A DNA stretch of 15,238 bases from an uncultured Collinsella sp. (GTDB lineage: Bacteria > Actinomycetota > Coriobacteriia > Coriobacteriales > Coriobacteriaceae): contig CABRFZ010000035.1 in NCBI GenBank assembly GCA_902470365.1, positions 1 to 15,238 on the forward strand, given 5' to 3'. The position numbers and the translations under genes are program-made. The notes beneath the pieces were generated by a model. It saw only the letters and a list, made by a program, of their open reading frames with translations. It had not been told where the DNA came from and did not search any database. Within the stretch, counting starts at the first letter, position 1, and each line of letters opens with the position of its first letter. This document shows positions 7,580 through 15,199 of this stretch, piece by piece.

Positions 7580-7644
7580 GTTGCGGTGAAATAGGGACTG
7601 AATAGCCCCTCAAACAGGCAAAACAGTCCGTATTCCACCGCAAC
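7580..7644. repeat. long isolated inverted repeat (21-bp arms)
   Basis: The arm at 7580-7600 (GTTGCGGTGAAATAGGGACTG) pairs with the one at 7624-7644 over 21 positions with two mismatches, around a 23-nt centre. It sits 14 bases after the smpB stop and before the terminator. It has no T-run of its own, so it does not look like a simple terminator. Its sequence is unrelated to the two arrays elsewhere in the window, though its arm-centre-arm layout is similar. It may be a repetitive extragenic palindrome or a 3' RNA-stability hairpin for the smpB transcript. Confidence 0.8.
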
Positions 7645-7657
7645 TTATACAGAGTGC

Positions 7658-8128
7658 CTAGCGGTTGCGTTCCTTAAGGGCGCGGTCGATCTCGCGTTGG
7701 ACATCACGCTTGGCCATGTCCTCGCGCTTGTCGTAGAGCTTCTTGCCGCGACCCAGACCCAGCAGCAGCTTTACGCGGCCGTCGGTATTAAAGTAGAGTT
7801 CCAACGGAACCAGCGCATAACCACGGTTGCGAAGTTTGCCGTCAAGAAAGTCGATCTCCTTGCGGTGCAGCAGCAGACGACGCCGACGGTCGGGATCGCG
7901 ATTCCACACGCCACCATGGCTATAAGGGTGGATATGCAGGCCAACGAGCCAGCACTCCCCGCCGCGGATCAGCGCGAAGGTATCGGTGATCTGGCAGGCA
8001 CGCTCGCGAATCGACTTGACCTCGGTGCCACTCAGTTCAATACCGCACTCAAATGTCTCATCGATAAAGTACTCGTGATGTGCCGAGCGATTCTTGGAAA
8101 TGAGTTTGCGCTCGCGCTTACTGGGCAT
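7658..8128 (-). CDS. smpB: SsrA (tmRNA)-binding protein SmpB
   Basis: The 156-residue protein is SmpB, the partner that brings alanyl-tmRNA to stalled ribosomes in trans-translation. Family features are the start KLISKNRSAHHEYFI, the core GTEVKSIR (34-41), the IHPYSHGG segment, the KLRNRGYALVPLELYF strand region, and the basic tail KLYDKREDMAKRDVQ that reads the empty mRNA channel. The length is normal. I chose the ATG at 8128 because AAGGAGG lies six bases upstream, and because a longer reading would run into arginine-rich out-of-frame sequence of the neighbour. The start overlaps the end of the preceding TPR gene by 11 bases, so translation is probably coupled. The tmRNA gene ssrA is not in this window. 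Confidence 0.96.
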   Translation of the reverse strand: MPSKRERKLISKNRSAHHEYFIDETFECGIELSGTEVKSIRERACQITDTFALIRGGECWLVGLHIHPYSHGGVWNRDPDRRRRLLLHRKEIDFLDGKLRNRGYALVPLELYFNTDGRVKLLLGLGRGKKLYDKREDMAKRDVQREIDRALKERNR

Positions 8129-9035
8129 CGCCGGCCTCCTTGGCGCCGTCGGCGTTTGAGCCCGCAGCCTCGCGCTTTGCCTTGCACTCGGCATTGAGCT
8201 CGGCGTCGCTCTCGCGCACCAGTTTGATAATCGCCGCGCAGGCCTCCTCGCCCACCAAGTCGCGGGCACGCACCGTCAGGCGCGTCGCCTCCTGCTTGTC
8301 GCCGTCACTTGCAGCATCGGTCGCGCACATAATCAGGCAGATGGCAATCTCGGCCGAAGGCGAGGTCGGCACGCCTTGCAGGGCCAGTTCACCCATCACG
8401 TGGTCGTCGCTCTCATCGGCGGCATCCGGATAGGTGGTATGGATCTTGTTGAGCAGGCGCGTCGTATGCGCATCGTTGGGCGCCAGGCGCAGTGCCAGAC
8501 GCGTGCAGCCCACGGCAGCCGAAACGTTCTCGGTCTCGGGCTCCAAGAAGTACTGACCTAGATTGGCGTAAGCGCGGGCGGCGCACTTGCCATCGCTTGC
8601 ACGCTCCAGCACCGAGAACGAGAGCGATGCCCATTCCTGCTTGTCCTCGAGTGCGCGGAACAGCTCGGCCAAATCCAAGCGATAGTTGCAGTTCATGGGG
8701 TCCCAACGCACAGCCTGCATCAGGGCATTACGAGCGCTCACATAATCCTGCTGGCGAATGTAGGCAAACGCCATGTCAGAGTACAGGCGGTCAAACGGCA
8801 CCTCGACCTGCACGAGCTCGCGCGGATCCTTCTCCACGCGGCGATAGGCCAAGCGCTCAAACTTGCTATCGAAGCTAAAGTATTGGCGCTTCTCCTCCGT
8901 CTTGCACTCAGCGTCGATATACTCCTCGGCGAGCTCCACCAGACGCTCCAGCAGCGGCGTCGCCGTAGCCAGGTCGCCCTGCGCCAGATAGTTCTCGGCA
9001 TACGTGATGTCTTGCAAGCTGATGGGCAGATCCAT
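8118..9035 (-). CDS. TPR-like helical-repeat protein of unknown function
   Basis: This 305-residue protein has no signal peptide or membrane segment and is probably cytosolic. It is dominated by paired amphipathic helices in the style of tetratricopeptide repeats, for example YAENYLAQGDLATATPLLERL near residue 11, then FAYIRQQDYVSARNALMQAVRWDP and YANLGQYFL, and a later CTRLALRLAPND block. The last 30 residues are charged and low in complexity. Such proteins are usually scaffolds; the exact role is unknown. The ATG at 9035 has GAGGAG five bases upstream; an upstream GTG-type start would overlap the tRNA terminator region. It overlaps smpB by 11 bases, forming a two-gene operon that begins just after the tRNA terminator. 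Confidence 0.85.
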   Translation of the reverse strand: MDLPISLQDITYAENYLAQGDLATATPLLERLVELAEEYIDAECKTEEKRQYFSFDSKFERLAYRRVEKDPRELVQVEVPFDRLYSDMAFAYIRQQDYVSARNALMQAVRWDPMNCNYRLDLAELFRALEDKQEWASLSFSVLERASDGKCAARAYANLGQYFLEPETENVSAAVGCTRLALRLAPNDAHTTRLLNKIHTTYPDAADESDDHVMGELALQGVPTSPSAEIAICLIMCATDAASDGDKQEATRLTVRARDLVGEEACAAIIKLVRESDAELNAECKAKREAAGSNADGAKEAGDAQ

Positions 9036-9091
9036 GGCTACTCCTCGATCTGAGCGAAACACGGCAGGCGCCGTATATACGGTCAATACAC

Positions 9092-9119
9092 AAAACCCGG
9101 GTCTCTTACGAGGCCCGGG
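9092..9119 (-). terminator. Rho-independent terminator of the tRNA operon
   Basis: On the minus strand CCCGGG-C-CTC, a GTAA loop and GAG-A-CCCGGG (9119-9096) form a stem with one internal mismatch, followed by TTTTGTG. It lies ten bases after the CCA end of tRNA-Glu and ends the tRNA transcript before the TPR gene. Confidence 0.85.
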
Positions 9120-9129
9120 CGTTCAATTT

Positions 9130-9206
9130 TGGTAGCCCGTACCAGATTCGAACTGGTGATCTCCGCCTTGAGAGGGCGGCGTCCTAAACCGCTAGACGAA
9201 CGGGCC
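9130..9206 (-). tRNA. tRNA-Glu (anticodon CUC)
   Basis: A complete cloverleaf reads on the minus strand. The acceptor stem is GGCCCGT/ACGGGCT with a G-U first pair, and the discriminator is A followed by an encoded CCA (9132-9130). The anticodon stem CCGCC/GGCGG encloses the loop CTCTCAA, giving CUC. The T-arm contains the standard GTTCGAATC. It is 17 bases downstream of tRNA-Gln and shares its promoter and terminator. Confidence 0.95.
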
Positions 9207-9223
9207 ATATGTAGCAAATGCAA

Positions 9224-9297
9224 TGGCTGGGATGGAGGGAGTCGAACCCCCATTGACGGAACCAGAATCCGCTGTCCTGCCATTAGACGACATCCCA
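9224..9297 (-). tRNA. tRNA-Gln (anticodon CUG)
   Basis: The acceptor stem is TGGGATG/CATCCCA, the discriminator is G, and CCA is encoded (9226-9224). The anticodon stem GCGGA/TCCGT encloses TTCTGGT, giving CUG. The T-arm contains GTTCGACTC. It is the first gene of a two-tRNA operon with tRNA-Glu. CUG and CUC decode the G-ending codons that dominate in GC-rich genes. Confidence 0.95.
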
Positions 9298-9341
9298 ATG
9301 ACTGCATCGCTGCGCTCGGCTGTGCCTTTGCGCAAGAAAGA

Positions 9342-9370
9342 AATATACGGGAAGTCTCGCCGTGACGCAA
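9342..9370 (-). promoter_or_regulatory. promoter of the tRNA-Gln/tRNA-Glu operon
   Basis: On the minus strand TTGCGT (9370-9365) and TATATT (9347-9342) are separated by exactly 17 bases, 44 bases before tRNA-Gln. This is a strong sigma-70-type match and fits a highly expressed stable-RNA unit. The bases between the -10 and the tRNA are GC-rich, as in stable-RNA discriminator regions. Confidence 0.7.
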
Positions 9371-9373
9371 GCC

Positions 9374-9408
9374 CCAATTTTGACTTTTTTGAAATTCAGT
9401 CAAATTGG
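9374..9408. repeat. AT-rich inverted repeat just upstream of the tRNA promoter
   Basis: CCAATTTTGACT (9374-9385) and AGTCAAATTGG (9398-9408) pair apart from one extra T, around a T/A-rich 12-nt centre. Its place immediately behind the -35 suggests an UP-element-like AT stretch for the tRNA promoter or an operator. A terminator role is unlikely as no gene ends here. Confidence 0.4.
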
Positions 9409-9477
9409 CCTAATTTAGTCCAACCCGTGAAGGACCTGTGAAGCCGACCGCTGTACACGAAGGGCAAAACGCCGCGA

Positions 9478-9511
9478 GCGGTAGCCGTCAACCGTTGGCA
9501 GATTCTACCGC
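9478..9511. promoter_or_regulatory. 7-bp perfect dyad upstream of the 9574 gene
   Basis: GCGGTAG (9478-9484) and CTACCGC (9505-9511) are perfectly complementary with a 20-nt centre that can itself pair GCC with GGC. It lies 62 bases before the start of the small plus-strand gene. TTGGCA at 9495 could be a -35 but no good -10 follows. Operator or hairpin role is unproven. Confidence 0.25.
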
Positions 9512-9573
9512 GAAAACGATAGCACCAGGCAACACAATCGAAGTATCAATGATCGCGTAGATATCGAGGCGCC

Positions 9574-9984
9574 ATGGACGAAGAGCTTGATTACCTATGG
9601 GAGACCCTAGGCCTTGAGATCACTGCCGACCTTTGGCCCGAACGGGACAAAATCCATCCCACACTGCGCCCCGCCATTACTGTGGTGCAGGCAAAATACC
9701 GCCGTGCATCCTTTTTGATCATGCGGATGTCATGGCACGCGGGACTCCCCGACCTTAAGCGAATCCAGGCAAGCCTCGTCGAGCTGTCCGGTATGCCGAC
9801 CGTCATATCCGAGGCGCACCTGGAGCAGCGCCAGCGCGAGCGACTGCAACAGCAGCGGATTCCCTTTATCTGCCCCGGCGTTCAGGCATATCTGCCCTTT
9901 ATGGACGAGGAGTACTGGAGCGGCAAGCCCAACAAACACGTAAAGGTCTACGATCCGCACGAATGGGCACAGCTGGCGGACTGA
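9574..9984 (+). CDS. small protein of unknown function, possibly a truncated N-terminal domain
   Basis: This 136-residue protein is soluble, with no signal peptide or membrane helix. The region LEQRQRERLQQQRIPFICPG (83-102) followed by VQAYLPFMDEEYW resembles, from memory, a segment (IPFIVPGxQxYLP) found in larger MarR-like winged-helix proteins of gut Firmicutes and Actinobacteria, in which a DNA-binding part follows. Here the protein ends about 25 residues after that segment, immediately before a repeat array. It may therefore be a stand-alone version or the surviving front part of a broken gene. The ATG at 9574 has only a weak GAGG upstream. It has no operon partner and faces the Spx-family gene convergently. 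I do not assign a function. Confidence 0.6.
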   Translation: MDEELDYLWETLGLEITADLWPERDKIHPTLRPAITVVQAKYRRASFLIMRMSWHAGLPDLKRIQASLVELSGMPTVISEAHLEQRQRERLQQQRIPFICPGVQAYLPFMDEEYWSGKPNKHVKVYDPHEWAQLAD

Positions 9985-10003
9985 CTGGGGCAGGCCCGCC
10001 GGC

Positions 10004-10173
10004 GGAAAGTGCGTCCCAGATTTCAAGCTCAAACTGGTCCCCACTTTCCCGTCGAGCCCTCAACCGGAAACCGTGTCCCGCAATCGAAGCTCAGAATGGG
10101 ACGTGCTTTCCGCAACCGGCCACTTTGGGAAAGTGCATCCCATTCTGGAAGCGAATTCCGGGTCGCACTTTCC
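10004..10173. repeat. array of three imperfect inverted repeats with exact 62-bp period
   Basis: Elements span 10004-10049, 10066-10111 and 10128-10173, each 46 bp with 16-bp spacers. Half-sites read inward are GGAAAGTGCGTCCCAGATT and GGAAAGTGGGGACCAGTTT; GGAAACCGTGTCCCGCAAT and GGAAAGCACGTCCCATTCT; GGAAAGTGCATCCCATTCT and GGAAAGTGCGACCCGGAAT. The consensus is GGAAAGTGCRTCCCA. Arms within an element have several mismatches. The right arm of the second and left arm of the third match each other (CCCATTCTG) better than their own partners. The array fills the space between the convergent 9574 gene and the Spx-family gene and ends eight bases from the latter's stop. It could serve as a bidirectional 3' structure, but there are no T-runs. 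No relation to the 4969 array is seen. Confidence 0.85.
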
Positions 10174-10180
10174 GCAGCCG

Positions 10181-10540
10181 CTACAGCAACGCCTCGGCCC
10201 AAGCCGATTCCCTAAAGCCGGGAATCGCAAAGTCGTCGCCCACCAGCAGCGGACGCTTGACCAGCATGCCGTCGGTCGCCAGCAGCTCGTAGCACTCCCG
10301 ATCCGTCATGCCCGCGTCCAGACGCGCCTTCAGGCCCAGCTCTCGATATTTCATGCCCGACGAATTAAAGAAACGCCGCACCGGCAGCCCCGAACGAGCA
10401 ATCCAGGTCGCAAGCTCATCAGCCGTGGGATTGTCCAAAACGATATCGCGGTCGATATACTCAACCCCATGTTCGTCCAGCCATGCCTTGGCCTTCTTAC
10501 AGGTCGAGCACTTGGGATATTCAACAAACAGTACGGTCAT
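10181..10540 (-). CDS. Spx/ArsC-family thioredoxin-fold protein
   Basis: The 119-residue protein has the ArsC/Spx/YffB fold. The redox motif CSTC is at residues 11-14 in FVEYPKCSTCKKA. Other signatures are DIVLDNPTADEL, FFNSSGMKYRELGLK and the conserved DGMLVKRPLLV. The length is typical. Family members act as a glutathione-linked reductase or as RNA-polymerase-binding stress regulators (Spx). Which one this is cannot be told from sequence, and true arsenate reductase activity is unlikely without ars neighbours. I chose the ATG at 10540 because GGAGG lies six bases upstream. It follows mupG on the same strand after 92 bases, with no clear terminator between, so readthrough from the mur operon is possible. 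Confidence 0.88.
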   Translation of the reverse strand: MTVLFVEYPKCSTCKKAKAWLDEHGVEYIDRDIVLDNPTADELATWIARSGLPVRRFFNSSGMKYRELGLKARLDAGMTDRECYELLATDGMLVKRPLLVGDDFAIPGFRESAWAEALL

Positions 10541-10632
10541 GGAAATCCTCCGAATATAGATCGGCCAACGCAGGCACACGCCACACGAGGCGCCTTCGTA
10601 TGATGGGCCAATTGTAGCCCACGGGTCACACG

Positions 10633-11685
10633 CTAAACGAACCGTACCCCGAATCCGCGTTTGATGAACGGCAGCAGCTCCATTGCCTCGGGCGTGATAT
10701 GGCCCGCAACGTTCATGCGCTCGTCACCGGGAAGATCGACCCGCGCAATCTCAAGCTCGCCTTCGTAGCGCCCATATCCGCTATTGCTCACAGCGATCGA
10801 CCCCGCCTTTCGCGGCAGGCCGGCTCCGGAATCCGTCGGCACGGAATCCGGCTTAAGCGTCGTACGTGACTCCTGAGACCTAAAGATGAGGACGCTCGAG
10901 TCGGGCCGGTCGTGATGAATCTGCCCGCGCACATAGGCATAACCGGGCTCAAGCTCGCATTGCAGGTCCACGTATCCGGCGGAAACTTGAGCAAACTGCG
11001 CCCAGCCCGCATCGGAAAGATCGGGGTCGCCGACCAACACAATGTCGCAATCGGCGCCATGTGCAAGCTCAAGCATATTGAGGGCAACCTTTGACGCGCG
11101 ACCGCGCTGCGCCTCGACCGTCGGCAGTCCCTCGAATACCGGCCCGCGAACGTTAGCATCACCCGGCACAAAAGCCATGATTTCGAATCCAAGCGCCGCA
11201 AGACGAAGATTCACCCGAGCAATGTCCTCCAGAGCTAAACCGGTATAAGGCTTGGGGTAAAAATTGTGGCAGGCGGCAAAACGAGTCACATCGGCGCCGG
11301 CTTCACGCCACGATGCGATTTCATCAGAACTCACCGTCGATGCATTGACCACAATGCGAAATACACCGGACAGCTCCGCGACCCGCTGGGCGCTAAAGCC
11401 ATAGTCCAAACGAAGGTATTCCAACCCCAGATCGCGCAGGTCCTCGATGCGCTCAAGCCCGAGCAAATCGCACGTGCGAGGCCCTACATCGGCAATGAGC
11501 GCAATGCCGCGGGCGGAAAGCAGCGACAGCACATGACGGACTTTATCGGCATACGCCGCTCCCCCATCCTCGGGAATATGCAGCGAGGTGAACGCATAGC
11601 GCGCACCCGCCGCGGCACCATGTTCAATCGTCCGCTCAATATCCTGCAGAGGGCTGGAAAGATAAATCGAAATACCCGTTTTCAC
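10633..11685 (-). CDS. mupG: MupG-family 6-phospho-N-acetylmuramidase (DUF871, TIM barrel)
   Basis: The 350-residue protein matches the MupG family in length and layout: an N-terminal TIM barrel starting KTGISIYLSS, with RFAACHNFYPKPYTGL (HNFYP at 140-144) and FVPGDANVRGPVFEGLPTVE, then a C-terminal beta-rich domain from about 235. In Staphylococcus aureus MupG cleaves MurNAc-6-P-GlcNAc in the cytosol, releasing GlcNAc and MurNAc-6-P. Here it sits last after murR, murQ and murP, the same gene set as in S. aureus, which strongly supports the assignment. It uses a GTG start at 11685 with AAGGAG nine bases upstream. A strong terminator ends directly before that ribosome-binding site, and no separate promoter is evident. 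Confidence 0.88.
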   Translation of the reverse strand: MKTGISIYLSSPLQDIERTIEHGAAAGARYAFTSLHIPEDGGAAYADKVRHVLSLLSARGIALIADVGPRTCDLLGLERIEDLRDLGLEYLRLDYGFSAQRVAELSGVFRIVVNASTVSSDEIASWREAGADVTRFAACHNFYPKPYTGLALEDIARVNLRLAALGFEIMAFVPGDANVRGPVFEGLPTVEAQRGRASKVALNMLELAHGADCDIVLVGDPDLSDAGWAQFAQVSAGYVDLQCELEPGYAYVRGQIHHDRPDSSVLIFRSQESRTTLKPDSVPTDSGAGLPRKAGSIAVSNSGYGRYEGELEIARVDLPGDERMNVAGHITPEAMELLPFIKRGFGVRFV

Positions 11686-11701
11686 GCTTCAACGCTCCTT
11701 T

Positions 11702-11735
11702 AAAAAAGGCCGGCGGAGCAGCTAGCCCCGCCGGC
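11702..11735 (-). terminator. terminator/attenuator between murP and mupG
   Basis: On the minus strand GCCGGCGG (11735-11728) and CCGCCGGC (11716-11709) form a perfect 8-bp GC stem with an 11-nt loop, followed by C and six T. The T-run runs straight into AAAGGAG, the mupG ribosome-binding site. It should stop most transcripts coming from murP. Confidence 0.85.
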
Positions 11736-11802
11736 ACAACCATAACATCAAGAAATCTGCCGCGCGCCGCGAACCCCGAGCAACACGGCTCGCGATATCA
11801 AA

Positions 11803-13233
11803 CTACTCGCCAAAGAACTCGTTGATCTTCTGCTCGTCGACACCGAAGAACCACGTCAGGACAAAGCCGGCGGCATAGGCAAGCAGCATAGCGGCAACGT
11901 AGCCGAGCTGCTGGCCAGGAACGACGATCAGCAGGCCAAACAGACCGGAAACGCCCTGAGAAACCGTGCCGATGTGAAGCAGCGCCGCGAGCGCGCCGCC
12001 AAATCCGGCACCCAGGCAGGCCGTCACAAACGGACGAACGAGCGGCAGCGTAACAGCATACATCAGAGGCTCGCCCACACCCAGGATTCCAACGGGAATG
12101 GACTCTGCGACGTACTTCTTGAGCTTGGCGTTCTTGGTCTTAAAGTACAGCGCCAAACCGGCACCGACCTGGCCGCCGCCAGCCATCATAAGGATGGGAA
12201 GCAGGTAATTGATACCCTTGGTAGCGCCGTCGGGATCGTTGAGCATAGCGTGGATCGGCGTGAGCGCCTGATGCAGGCCGACGGACACCAGCGGCAAGAA
12301 GCCTGCCGACAGGATATAGCCGCCCAGGACGCCCAGCTTCTCGAAGATAAAGGTCAAAACGCTAAAGATGGCAGTCGTCAGCCATGCGCCAACCGGCTGG
12401 ATGACGAGCATCAGAGCAAAGGCGCCGATGATGAGCACCAGTAGCGGAGACAAGAACGTGTCGAGTGCGTTGGGCATAACCTTGCGAATCTGACGCTCCA
12501 TCCAGGCAAAAAATGCGCCAGCGATGAGAGCCGCGATCATGCCGCCCGCTGCGGGGTTGTACTGCGCACTGGTGAGCGGCAGCAGAATGGCAGTGGCAGG
12601 ATCAGCCGCGCCAGGCGCAAGCAGGGGCATGGCACTGTTGGCGATACACATCATGCCGGCGATGCCGCCCAGCGCAGCGGAGCCACCAAACTCACGTGCC
12701 GCGTTATAGCCCACCAAGATGGGCAGATAGGCAAACAGGGCCCAGCCCATGGAACGAATGCCCTGGTACCACCACTCGCCTGCAAGCGCGCCTGCCGTCG
12801 AGACGTTAATGACGTTGCAGATACCGTTGATGAGGCCAGCCGCAATGATGCCGGGAAGCAGGGCGACGAAGACATTGGAAATCTTCTTGAGGAAGGCCTG
12901 AACCGGCTTAGACTCGTACTTGGCCTTCTGCGCGGCCTTGTTTGTGGCCGCAGCGTCAACCACGCTCTCGTCGGCAACGCCTTTCGCAAGGCCAGTGAGC
13001 TTGGAGAACTCCTCGAGCACCTTATTCACCTTGCCCGGACCCAGCACGATCTGCATCGTGTCGTCCTCGACCAGGCCCATCACGCCGTCGAGTGCCTTAA
13101 TGCCCTCCGTGTCGACGTTGCCCGCGTCTTTGACGGTCACGCGCAGGCGCGTCATGCACGCCGCGTTTGCCAGCACGTTGTCTTTACCGCCCAAAAGGTC
13201 CAGCAGCTTTTGAGCCAGCTCTTTGTTCGTCAT
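11803..13233 (-). CDS. murP: PTS N-acetylmuramic acid transporter, EIIBC component
   Basis: The 476-residue protein is a glucose-superfamily PTS permease. The EIIB domain comes first (about 1-85), with the phosphocysteine Cys26 in NAACMTRLRV. A hydrophilic linker (about 85-115) leads to the EIIC domain with about ten membrane segments and the sugar-site GEP motif (Glu388 in GVGEPLMYAVTLP). E. coli MurP has nearly the same size and also lacks EIIA, borrowing the glucose EIIA; no EIIA gene is visible here. It takes up MurNAc, or MurNAc-GlcNAc as in S. aureus, and releases it phosphorylated at C6. Specificity is assigned mainly from the neighbours murQ, murR and mupG. The ATG at 13233 has AGGAGG close upstream. 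It follows murQ after 57 bases. Confidence 0.9.
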   Translation of the reverse strand: MTNKELAQKLLDLLGGKDNVLANAACMTRLRVTVKDAGNVDTEGIKALDGVMGLVEDDTMQIVLGPGKVNKVLEEFSKLTGLAKGVADESVVDAAATNKAAQKAKYESKPVQAFLKKISNVFVALLPGIIAAGLINGICNVINVSTAGALAGEWWYQGIRSMGWALFAYLPILVGYNAAREFGGSAALGGIAGMMCIANSAMPLLAPGAADPATAILLPLTSAQYNPAAGGMIAALIAGAFFAWMERQIRKVMPNALDTFLSPLLVLIIGAFALMLVIQPVGAWLTTAIFSVLTFIFEKLGVLGGYILSAGFLPLVSVGLHQALTPIHAMLNDPDGATKGINYLLPILMMAGGGQVGAGLALYFKTKNAKLKKYVAESIPVGILGVGEPLMYAVTLPLVRPFVTACLGAGFGGALAALLHIGTVSQGVSGLFGLLIVVPGQQLGYVAAMLLAYAAGFVLTWFFGVDEQKINEFFGE

Positions 13234-13290
13234 AACTCCTCCTTGTATTGGGTATCTCGTCTGGATGTCATATCAGCTCGCGCCGCGCAC

Positions 13291-14214
<924 letters not shown>

Positions 14215-14224
14215 TTCATTCACC

Positions 14225-15076
14225 TCATCTTTCCTGTTTCTCGATGTAGTTTTGCTTAATGACATGCGTCGCCCGTTCGTAGTCGCTGGCAACGTAAGCA
14301 GCGTACAGGGCATCGACAACCATAAGCTGGGCCATACGCGAAGCCATGGCACCGCTGCGGACCAAGGGTTCACTCGCAGCGACGCCGAGCACGGCATCGG
14401 CCATGGTGGCAAGCTTGGATGATCCATCTACTTTGGTAACGGCCACGACGGGACAGTTGTGACGTTGAGCCTCGGCGGTGCAGTCCAGCACCTCTTGCGT
14501 CAAGCCCGAGTAGCTAAAGGCGATTGCCATATCGCCCTCATGCATGTTCTTGGCACATAAGAGCTGATCATGCCAGTCGTCGTACAGATGGCACTCTTTG
14601 TCGACACGCATGAGCTTTTGCGCCAGGTCGTGCGCGACCAAACGAGAGGCACCAATACCGAACAGATTGACCGCGCGTGCCCGCTTAAGACGGGCCGCGC
14701 ATCGCTCCAAGACGGTGTAATCGAGCGTTCGCGCCGTCGCCTCAATCGTGCGCACGTTGCTTTTCATCACCTTCCCCACGATACGTTCGACGCTGTCATC
14801 CATGGAGATGTCCTCGAGGGCTACGTCTTTCTTGTCACCTAAGAGCGCCAGCTCGGCAATCAGTTCGCGCTGGAACTCCTTGTAGCCCGCAAAACCCAAA
14901 CGCTTGCAAAAGCGCAAAATGCTCGAGGGCGAGGAGAACGTGACATCGGCAAGACCGCGGACGGACAGCCCGACCACCTCGTGCGGATGAGCGCTTACAT
15001 ATGCGATGACATTGCGTTCCGCCGGGCTCGCGCTGAGCTCACGCTCGCGAAGCCGCAAAAGCAATCCGTTTGCCAT
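14225..15076 (-). CDS. murR: RpiR-family transcriptional regulator of the mur operon (MurR)
   Basis: The 283-residue protein has an N-terminal RpiR-type helix-turn-helix domain (recognition region about 38-66, LSVRGLADVTFSSPSSILRF) and a C-terminal SIS sugar-phosphate domain (about 120-250, with NLFGIGASRLVAHDLAQKL and FSYSGLTQE). In E. coli MurR represses murQP and is released by MurNAc-6-P. Position at the head of murQ-murP-mupG supports the same role and autoregulation here. I chose the ATG at 15076 because GGAGG lies eight bases upstream; an in-frame GTG three codons earlier overlaps that site. The ACGAA-TTCGT dyad 35 bases upstream is a candidate operator. Confidence 0.9.
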   Translation of the reverse strand: MANGLLLRLRERELSASPAERNVIAYVSAHPHEVVGLSVRGLADVTFSSPSSILRFCKRLGFAGYKEFQRELIAELALLGDKKDVALEDISMDDSVERIVGKVMKSNVRTIEATARTLDYTVLERCAARLKRARAVNLFGIGASRLVAHDLAQKLMRVDKECHLYDDWHDQLLCAKNMHEGDMAIAFSYSGLTQEVLDCTAEAQRHNCPVVAVTKVDGSSKLATMADAVLGVAASEPLVRSGAMASRMAQLMVVDALYAAYVASDYERATHVIKQNYIEKQER

Positions 15077-15110
15077 CTCAAACACCTCCGTTGAGAAGAA
15101 TTAAAGACCA

Positions 15111-15123
15111 ACGAACGATTCGT
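15111..15123. promoter_or_regulatory. candidate MurR operator
   Basis: ACGAA-CGA-TTCGT is a perfect 5-bp dyad around three bases, 35 bases before the murR ATG, where the operon promoter must lie. TTTAAT (minus strand, about 15106-15101) could be the -10, but no good -35 is seen. The site length suits a dimeric RpiR-type regulator; the assignment is by position only. Confidence 0.4.
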
Positions 15124-15172
15124 ACCGGATACAAACAGCTTTTGCGGTACATTGTGCCGCATCGTGGCGCAC

Positions 15173-15199
15173 AAAGGGCGAGCGTTCTACCGCTCGCCC
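15173..15199 (-). terminator. terminator of a gene beyond the right edge
   Basis: GGGCGAGCG and CGCTCGCCC (15176-15184 and 15191-15199) form a perfect 9-bp stem with a 6-nt loop. On the minus strand it is followed by TTTGTG, a short T-run. It most likely ends a minus-strand gene outside the window and insulates murR. Confidence 0.6.

Noticed and set aside
9083..9403. Open frames across the tRNA genes
   Set aside because: They cover two perfect tRNA cloverleaves, a promoter and a terminator, and have no coding features.
10181..10540. Arsenate reductase arsC
   Set aside because: The CSTC motif and the GMLVKRPLLV region fit the Spx/YffB side of the family, and no arsenic-resistance gene is near.
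10550..10570. TATATT just before the Spx-family gene as a -10 box
   Set aside because: It is only 12 bases from the ATG, so the transcript would start inside the ribosome-binding site, and there is no matching -35.
10595..10625. Hairpin TGGGC/GCCCA after mupG as a terminator
   Set aside because: The stem is only about five pairs and no T-run follows on the minus strand.
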